From Pochonia chlamydosporia 170 (Eukaryota; Ascomycota; Sordariomycetes; Hypocreales; Clavicipitaceae): a stretch of 64,000 nucleotides of DNA. The stretch covers positions 1,240,001 through 1,304,000 of the forward strand of contig NC_035791.1 of the NCBI RefSeq assembly GCF_001653235.2, read 5' to 3'. The first letter of the stretch is position 1; every line of letters begins with the position of its first letter. Below are positions 57,052 to 64,000 of the stretch, piece by piece. A program made the position numbers and the translations under genes. The notes under the pieces were generated by a model. It searched no databases and had not been told where the DNA came from. It was given only the letters and a program-made list of their open reading frames with translations.

Positions 57052-57540
57052 TTATTCCCTGGGAGCCGCCGACCTCACATACTTCGTATGCCGCGCCAAC
57101 GTCACCGGCACTTCTGTCCCATCCTCCCCCAACTTATTGATCTTAATACTAACAAACGCCAAGCTCCCGCCCACTCTCTCCGCCGTGCTGTGAATGACAA
57201 CCGTATCGCCAGCCTTGGCCGTCGACAAGAAGCTCAGATGCATGTCGACCGACGCACCCGTCTTTTCGCGCAGGTCGTGCGCGCAAATCGCTAGCCCGGT
57301 CACAAAGTCGACGATCGTGGCGCTAACGGCACCGTGAAGACCGCCCTTGCTGTTGAGGTGTGTTGCGGATAGGCGGAGGTGCAGGGTGACGCTGCCGGGG
57401 TGGACGTGCGTGAGTTGTATGTCGGAGAGGATGAGGTTGTAGATGGGGGATTTGGCGAGCAGGCTGTGCATGAGGGATTGGACTTGTGTGGTGCGGGGGG
57501 TGTCTGAGGAGGGGGCATGGTTGGATGAGTCGATTGCCAT
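57052..57540 (-). CDS. Hotdog-fold thioesterase (PaaI/ACOT13-like)
   Basis: Intronless, 162 residues. The hotdog core has HLNSKGGLHGAVSATIVDFV (with the HGG-like catalytic loop, here GGLHGA and Asp), TGLAICAHDL, SVDMHLSFLSTAKAGDTVVI and GGSLAFVSIKI. ACOT13-like proteins hydrolyse acyl-CoA thioesters; no targeting signal is obvious. Convergent with the Zn2Cys6 regulator (94 bp between stops). Together with the dehydrogenase it may form a small catabolic set, but that is only proximity. Confidence 0.85.
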   Translation of the reverse strand: MAIDSSNHAPSSDTPRTTQVQSLMHSLLAKSPIYNLILSDIQLTHVHPGSVTLHLRLSATHLNSKGGLHGAVSATIVDFVTGLAICAHDLREKTGASVDMHLSFLSTAKAGDTVVIHSTAERVGGSLAFVSIKINKLGEDGTEVPVTLARHTKYVRSAAPRE

Positions 57541-60500
57541 TTTGGCGGTTTGGCGATGAGGGTGATGGTGTTGGTGATGATGAAGTTTAGTTGAGATATT
57601 GGTGAAGATTTTTGTTGGTTGGGGTCCACCAATCGGCGGGTTTCGGCGCCACAGGTCTGGAGGTTATTGTAGCAAATGAGGCAAGAAGAATGACACATTT
57701 TCAGCATGTATTTTAAGACAGATATTTCATCAAGACTTGTTAAATTAATGGTAGGAAGTGGTGTCTTTTATTCAATTTAGGTGTTTCTTTAGAGAAAGGT
57801 TGATCCAGCGCAGTGACGGTTCTGGTGTTGATGACTTGGGAGAGGGAGGATTGGGTTAATTGCCACGAACTTTAATGTTTCTTCTTTAGTCTTAGATTGA
57901 CCGTGGTTTCAGGGTCATAAGGTCATAAAGCCTATTCTATCGACAACGGTCGCAATCTATGGCAACCTTCTTGTCTGCATTGGAATATCTGGCTACCCTA
58001 CATCCGGGAGTGGTCGTCAATGGCGGTGTTCGTAAAATCGAGAAATGCAGACGGTTTATAGTGTCCCCTGTACAGAGGCTATCACCAAGCGAATGGTCGC
58101 AGAAGCCATGGATTCAGCAGACCTTGAAAATGGGGTGCCATAAGGTTACTGGACAGCGGTATTTTGAAAAAGTCGAAAGACGTTGTACTATTCATTCTCT
58201 GCTACCTTTTGCTCCCTGCACTCCAACAGCTGCAGACTCCCCGACAAAAAGGTGTATTTACATGAGGTTGACAATTTGGAAGGAATATGCTTCAATGGAT
58301 GTGTAAAAGACAATGCTTCAAAGATGCCCGCCGAAAGTCATGCTTGTGCCCACGCGAGTGACATCGTAGCCGGTAAATGAAGTGGTCGCAATGTGACGGA
58401 AGACCTTTAACAATACTTTGTGTGTGTCTGAATGATTTGGGCACATTGCGTTTGTTTGACCCAATGTGCCGATCAGGGTCTTCGGTGGGAACTCGTCAAG
58501 CAGCCCTCGGAACGCCGCCGACAAAGGGCTCTCGAACCGAGGTTGAGATTTTGTCAATGTGAGATGCCTTGATGTTCTTTTCTACCTCCCTTCCCTCTCT
58601 CCGAAGATACCCCAGCAACGGAATATCTTCCATAAATTTTACTACTCTGATAGTTGATTAATTAATTCTCTCCTAATAACTAGTATATGCCAATACTGCC
58701 ATACTGTAATATATTCATCAGGTGTCACGGACTTGGGAGTTGAAACATACGCTTTCGTAGGTTATCACGAGCTCACCTGATGTGGTGACATGTGTTACCA
58801 GCCGTGAGTGCTGACATTGACTGGGAATATCACGGCAGTTAAATACACGGATCCCCAAAGCAAGTTTTACACAGCATGAGGCTTGAAGCCGGAGACACTG
58901 AGACATGTCCTAGTTACGCTCTGTCCATGGCGGCACCTTACCTCGAAATCTGCAAAGGTAGCAATAGCCGTAACTGATGTGTCTGGGACCTTTTTTGTCC
59001 CCTGAGTTTGTTTTCGTAGGCTTTGTGACATCTCACCAGGCCCCGTTTGATGGGGTTCTTAAGACGCGTCCTGCCAAAGGATGGAACGTAGGCCATGGCT
59101 CTACATCAGCGGAGCGTTCTCCTTTGCCGGCCAACTTACCTTCTCCTGATTTTTTTCGGTACATACTGATGCGGAATTGCTGTTGTTCCGGTAGCCTAGT
59201 CAGACCGTACTGTTTGCATAGGCTGGGAGGCTTCCTTATGACGATGCAATCGGCTTGAGCAAAGCAAATTGGAAGTGAAAAGACTGCTCGACCCAAGTCG
59301 TAGAGCCCAAAAAATGTTACTCTCTCGCTTTGCAAAACAAATTCCACCACGATATCCACCCATCCTGAGCAAGCAACGTAGTTTGGATCTAAGCGGCACT
59401 TGCGATGCAGGGGGAAATCCGTCCGAATTCACATCCTACGTGGAAGAAGGTTTGTGTAAGGTCTCAAGCAAGTGAGTCTGAAAGAGATAGACATGTGAGC
59501 ATCACAGCCACGGCAGACGGGAATAGTAAAGTAGTGTTTGTGTATCCATGGAGAATCACCCTCTGGATAACATAGGACGATGGTCTTGGGGCACAATGGG
59601 GGGCTCAGGTGGCATGGCCTCTGTTGTTCAAGGGGCATGTGAACGTCGAACGTGCCGGCACGTTGCTCTTATATCTCTTTCGATTTGGTTGTCAGCATGG
59701 GACTTTCGATTGTTGTGCTTTAAGATACGGGGTGCTGCCAGGAGGATTTCTCCTGTTAGTGATGAGCGACATGCCTCAGTTTTGCAACAACGATCAAATC
59801 TAGAGTGCTGTCTCACTATTACTCTTCCAACAACCTCCGTTCTCTACCCTTACGTTGGACCACATATTTAATACTGCGGGATGCGAGGCGCGGACCACCC
59901 TAGCTCACCAGACATATTATCGTGACCGCCGTGACGAGAGTCGTCGGTCAAAGCACCCAACTGTCTAACACGGCAACGCACGGTGACAGCTCGGACAACT
60001 CGCGATGATATTGCTGAACCAACATTACAAAAGCAATTGGGCACTTGTACACTCGGGCATCCTTGTCAGCCAAGCACGACGACCCGACAAATAGAAAATG
60101 ACCAAAACAACCCACATCCATGTCGCTCCGAGAAATGTCGTGAACGGCATTTCATTACCTTGACGCCTATTGGCCCGATGGTCCGGACTCAATTGGAAAT
60201 CTGTTTTAGCGTCGGCAGGCTTGCATCCGTCGCGGGAAGACGAACATCCGGGGAATCCAGTTCCACAATTTTCCCACGGGGGAGAGACAGTCGAAGCGGC
60301 GAGGCTGAGCAGACAGCCCATGCAGGGCAACGACAAGTCTTGATGTCATCAAGGAACGGGGGCATCGATATCTGGTTGATTGCTAAACCAAATCTTGTTA
60401 TTGGATGGGGATAGCCCGGCACCAAGACGGCGCTACGCTTCTTCTCCACATTGTTGTCTTTGTCAATGGAGTAGTCTGCCGTTGTTTCCACTGGAGATGA

Positions 60501-62091
60501 AAACAATTTCGTGGGACTTTCCTGGTATGAAACCAATTTGTGGTGGGTTTATGAAATGGAAGCATAGGGTACTGGGCAACGACGGTTATATGCTGATGTG
60601 GTCACAACGGTGTCTGGTATGGCCTTGGTCTTGTGTAAGTCATCTGGCACGGTACAATAGCCCACCCAGACTTTTTGTTACCGTCGACTTCAGCCTCCCA
60701 GTATAGAAGACGCGCCGTGGTTAAGTCACCGTTAGGCAGAGCTGCTTGATCGCGTACGATCCTTTCCCAAAGGAGACACCGGTCCATCTCTTCATAATGT
60801 TAGCTTTGTAACTTCCCGTCAGTTTGTTAGTTCCACCGTGGCGCCCGAAGACGTGTATAATGTCAATGCCAGAAGGTTCATTGGAACCAGCACGGCCCTC
60901 GTCTCCAGATTCGCAGGCGGGCAATTATGAGTAGGCGCGGGATAGACTCGTTCCGCCTGCCGCCTGCCACCAGGAGCATCCAGCATAAGACAGCAGGAGG
61001 TCTGCCAACGCAAAGGCAAGTAGCTAAGCAGCCCTATAATTGATGTGTGGGTGGAGAAGCAAGTCCAGAGCCAAGAGCCAAGGCTCCTCCGAAGGGTGTG
61101 TGAAGTCTTTGGAATCATTCATTTCGAGGGCAGGGCACTAGTGCCACCGGACCTGAGTCTGGGCTGGAGCTAAATGCACGATGATGTTACCATGGTAATC
61201 TTAAAGCAGGTAAGAGGTCAGGTAGATATGGACGGCGTCGTCGTTTTTGTTTAAGGCGCGGACGTTTCAAACTGTAGCAACGACACAATCGGTCAATTGT
61301 CTCCCATTGAGCGGAACTTTCACTACAACAACTACCAGTGTAGAGTGAGAAGATAAGCCAAGCAAGAAAGTTAACAATATTAAAGATTGAAAACGGTTGG
61401 ATAATTACACCGATCCCCGCATCCAAGCTCGGTTCTCAGACAAGTTGTACTTCCCTTGCGGAGAATTTTCATCCACAGCTCTGGCACAAAGCTCTGGCAC
61501 AAAACGACAGCCCATGTGTTCTACAAGTGACATTCCAGATTTAGACATCTGGGCTCCAAAGTCACTTCACTAGCTCCTACAAACGAATCATCTTGCTTGG
61601 CGTATACCAATGCCGCCCTGCCGTACTACTCCTCCCTCTTACACCTGTGCGTCTTGGACATGCAGACTAGTCCAAATCCCATCTTTTTCGGAGTTGCCTC
61701 TAACCAAGTCTGTAATTGAGCTGTCCTAAACTAGAACAAAGAGGTAATGTCCCAAGGCCATGGCAAATTCCGTCCAACCCAGAGTCCATGACACTTGGAG
61801 ACGCGGGGCCGGCGGTACCCTGCCTCGGAGCATGAGCTATCCGGAAGCTCATTACCTTCCAAGACAGAAACATGGGCTGGATACTGCCACTTGCTCGGTT
61901 GCCACCCCGTTTCTATTGAATAAGTTGCTATGTTCTGCTGTCCCTGCTTATTCCCCTTCCACCCTTCTTCACTCAGCTTTCACTTGGGACGACCGTACTC
62001 CAACACTCTCGCTCACATCGTCCACCGTATACCATATCACAGATTATAACAACTCAACAAACTCTAGCGTTGACCAGATAACTCGTTCATA
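57541..62091. other. Gene-poor stretch (4.5 kb) with no recognisable gene
   Basis: Composition is near-normal, unlike the AT-rich blocks. ORFs up to 143 codons occur on both strands (for example 59983-60414, 60189-60536, 61760-62092), but they overlap one another antiparallel and none shows a domain, signal peptide or intron pattern that I can defend. A short tandem duplication AGCTCTGGCACAA lies at 61478-61503. It could hold long non-coding RNAs, extended promoters or lineage-specific genes. The last 300 bp, C/T-rich with TATA-like sequence, probably form the promoter and 5' UTR of the next gene. Confidence 0.45.
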
Positions 62092-63197
62092 ATGCGTTTC
62101 GGCAATGTTGTTTTAGCAGCCGCTGCCGGCTCTGTCGTCGAGGCTCAACGACCAAAGGACCAGAGCATCTGCGACTATTACACGACCGCATTGCTCAAGA
62201 CCAACAATGCTACGAACCAAGCTACTCTGTTGACTCTTTTGGTTAACACCGTCGTCATTGGAAACTGTACGGGCCTCTCCATCTTATCGTCACTGTTACT
62301 GAACACTAACTCGAGAATATAGATACCATGCCTAATCACAATGCCGTTCCTGGTATCCTTGCCCCCGGTGAGATAGACGGCAAGAAGGTCAACTTGGCTC
62401 CTTACTTCTCTGGGGCTCTGGCTTCGACCAATACCGGTGGAAAGATGGGCGAGTCCGTCAACTTCCTCGATGGCGGTGGTGCGGCAGTAAGTTGAACCCG
62501 TTCTTAGTTACTGGAGAAGGATTGTACTAAACAAAGACAGCCTCTCAAAGAGAACAAGCCAGCCAATGACATGTCATCCCACCAGTAGTAAGTACATCTT
62601 GCTTTATCGATAAACCCCGACTAACCAATGTCAAGCTTCCTCCTCACTCACCTTTACGAGTTCTTTGGGGCTCTCCTGGGATGCAGCATGCAGGGAATGA
62701 CTGGATTCAAGGCTTACAGTGGGCGAGCATCGATGGCAGAGGTCCACAAGTTCATGGACTTGGGCAAACCCGAGATGGACTACTTCGTTACTCAAGTCGG
62801 TCTCGCAGCGGCCTCCTTTGGCGTAGCCAAGGACGACATCACCACCGTAGCCGAAGCTCTCAACTCCATCTTCAACGTTGCGTGTGGACCACCAACCACG
62901 GTTATCAAGGCCCAGGGCCCTCAGCTGCAGTCCATCTGCATCGACCAAGCTACCTGCCCCAAGGCACCTAAGGATGCCATGTGCGACAAATACCCTACCG
63001 TTATGAAGCCTGGCAACGCAACGGGTACCATGATGCCGTCTGGAACCGCCACTGGCACTGCCTCTGGAACAAATATGCCCAGTGGTACGTCTACGAATAT
63101 GCCTTCTGGATCAACTGCGCCCACTGCTGCTGCTGCTGCTGCCAACGGATACAGCTTCGCTGCCGCTGTGGCTGGCGTGGCTGCCTTCCTCCTGTAA
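62092..63197 (+). CDS. Secreted, probably GPI-anchored protein with a globin-like/unknown domain
   Basis: Exons 62092-62266, 62323-62486, 62541-62587 and 62636-63197 (introns 56, 54 and 48 nt) encode 315 residues. The N-terminus MRFGNVVLAAAAGSVVEAQR is a signal peptide. The core contains NFLDGGGAAPLKENKP, then LLTHLYEFFGALLGCSMQGM, a Tyr-Ser-Gly segment, VHKFMDLGKPEMDYFVTQVG and LAAASFGVAKDDITTVAEAL with a final NVACGPP. The helical HL..FFG...GC / EMxYFxxQVGLAAxSFGV pattern occurs in conserved ascomycete secreted proteins, some annotated as globin-like; I cannot confirm heme binding. A Gly/Thr/Ser-Pro repeat linker (PSGTATGTASGT) and the hydrophobic end NGYSFAAAVAGVAAFLL indicate a GPI-anchor signal, so the protein likely sits at the cell wall. 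Confidence 0.78.
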
Positions 63198-64000
63198 GGG
63201 ATGATGAACCAGTTTGTCCTCTTCCAGGCTGGGGTGTGTCTCTTACACGGGGGTGTATATGAAATATGAACAACATGAACAAGCCGGGGCGAAGCTGTTA
63301 GTCATAATATGAGTTGTTTGAAGCATGAAATGCACAAAATAATACGAATGACTTTTCGCAGCGTAAAGGACCACTTCTTTCGTAATGCACTCCCTACCCC
63401 CCTGTGTCTTGTGTGCAAAACACACCAAAATCAAGGTGACAAGGAGGGTGTTTATGTGCTCGCCTTGTCCCCCCCTTGCAACCGTCCAAGTCCTTTGTAC
63501 GTTGAGCTGTTTCTCGAGCCAGAGGCCACACTCTGAGTGGATCAAGGGCTCGGATTTCTGACTGACCAGGTCTTGTGTGGTAAGATGTAGAGACTGGCGG
63601 ACACTGCCCGTCTACCCATTCGTAGCTGGGAGAGTGTAGTGCCCATGAGAGGAGCAAAATCACTCGTACTCCTCAGTCCCTCCCTTGGTTGCTTCTGAGG
63701 GTGTTGACTGGGAGTTCTTTGGTTTCAATTAGCCTGTCTCTGTGAGAAAGGTGACTGGACTGCGGAGTTGTTACGCATGATGGAATCAGTCCATATGTCA
63801 AGTCCATTTGTGAGGGCACTACGATCGACTCTAGCCATTCACGCCAAGAACCCAAACCATCAGTTTGAAGTTCGGAATAGTGGAAGCATGTTGAATAAAT
63901 TCTCCTCTGGATACATTGAGAGTCCAGAAGCTAACTCGGTTGAACGAGATACCGGCACATTAAACAGCTCTGCTGTCGTAGTGGTCATTCTGGCAAAGAC
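63198..64000. other. 3' flank and intergenic DNA
   Basis: 0.8 kb after the GPI protein gene. ORFs of 60-100 codons lack motifs. Nothing else to call before the window ends. Confidence 0.45.

Noticed and set aside
1..64000. tRNA, rRNA or CRISPR arrays
   Set aside because: I looked for A/B-box pairs, conserved rRNA segments and regularly spaced repeats and saw none that hold up; CRISPR is not expected in a fungal genome.

Overview
The window is nuclear DNA of a filamentous ascomycete (Pezizomycotina; most likely Hypocreales, which is inference). The evidence is short 41-126 nt introns with GTRNGT donors, CTRAY-like branch points and YAG acceptors, plus fungus-specific families: Zn2Cys6 regulators, UstYa/DUF3328 proteins, LysM proteins, Fig1, ATG17, a fungal rhodopsin-type membrane protein and a single-TM Ser/Thr-rich protein.

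1-19.1 kb is a graveyard. Reading frames that stay continuous apart from ordinary introns are cut by 34 premature stops; 32 of these are TAA or TAG, as expected from CpA-to-TpA change (TpG-to-TpA on the other strand). This is the mark of repeat-induced point mutation (RIP). The dead genes are a TAP-like alpha/beta hydrolase (1482-3005), an ABCC-type transporter (3824-8497, minus), three UstYa/DUF3328 genes (9132-9865; 10839-11889, minus; 12274-13218), a secreted Kex2-repeat precursor peptide (13984-14539) and an Hsp70-like gene (16946-19080). Precursor plus several UstYa-like oxidases plus transporter plus peptidase is the layout of a dikaritin-type (ustiloxin-like) RiPP cluster, so I read 1.4-14.5 kb as a RIP-silenced relic of one. 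A Ser/Thr-rich membrane protein (14991-16345, minus) and the 5' half of the Hsp70 gene are unharmed inside the block.

19.1-33 kb holds mostly intact genes: a CorA-like transporter with extra membrane segments, Fig1, a kinase-like protein with charged heptad repeats, a DUF3632-like protein and a six-exon fungal rhodopsin-type protein. There is also an ankyrin remnant. 33-41.4 kb is AT-rich and accessory: a MITE-like inverted repeat, pieces of transposases, an intact five-exon Zn2Cys6 regulator (35580-37930), an AT-rich gene-free block and a broken LysM gene (40305-41355).

41.8-57.5 kb is gene-dense, normal-composition DNA: GNAT acetyltransferase, SAM methyltransferase, an intact TAP-like hydrolase, ATG17 (with a GC-AG intron), a C2H2 protein with two in-frame stops, a NiCoT nickel/cobalt transporter, a Dabb-domain protein, an Ldh2-type dehydrogenase divergent from a Zn2Cys6 regulator, and a hotdog thioesterase. 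57.5-62.1 kb has no recognisable gene. A secreted, probably GPI-anchored protein follows at 62092-63197.
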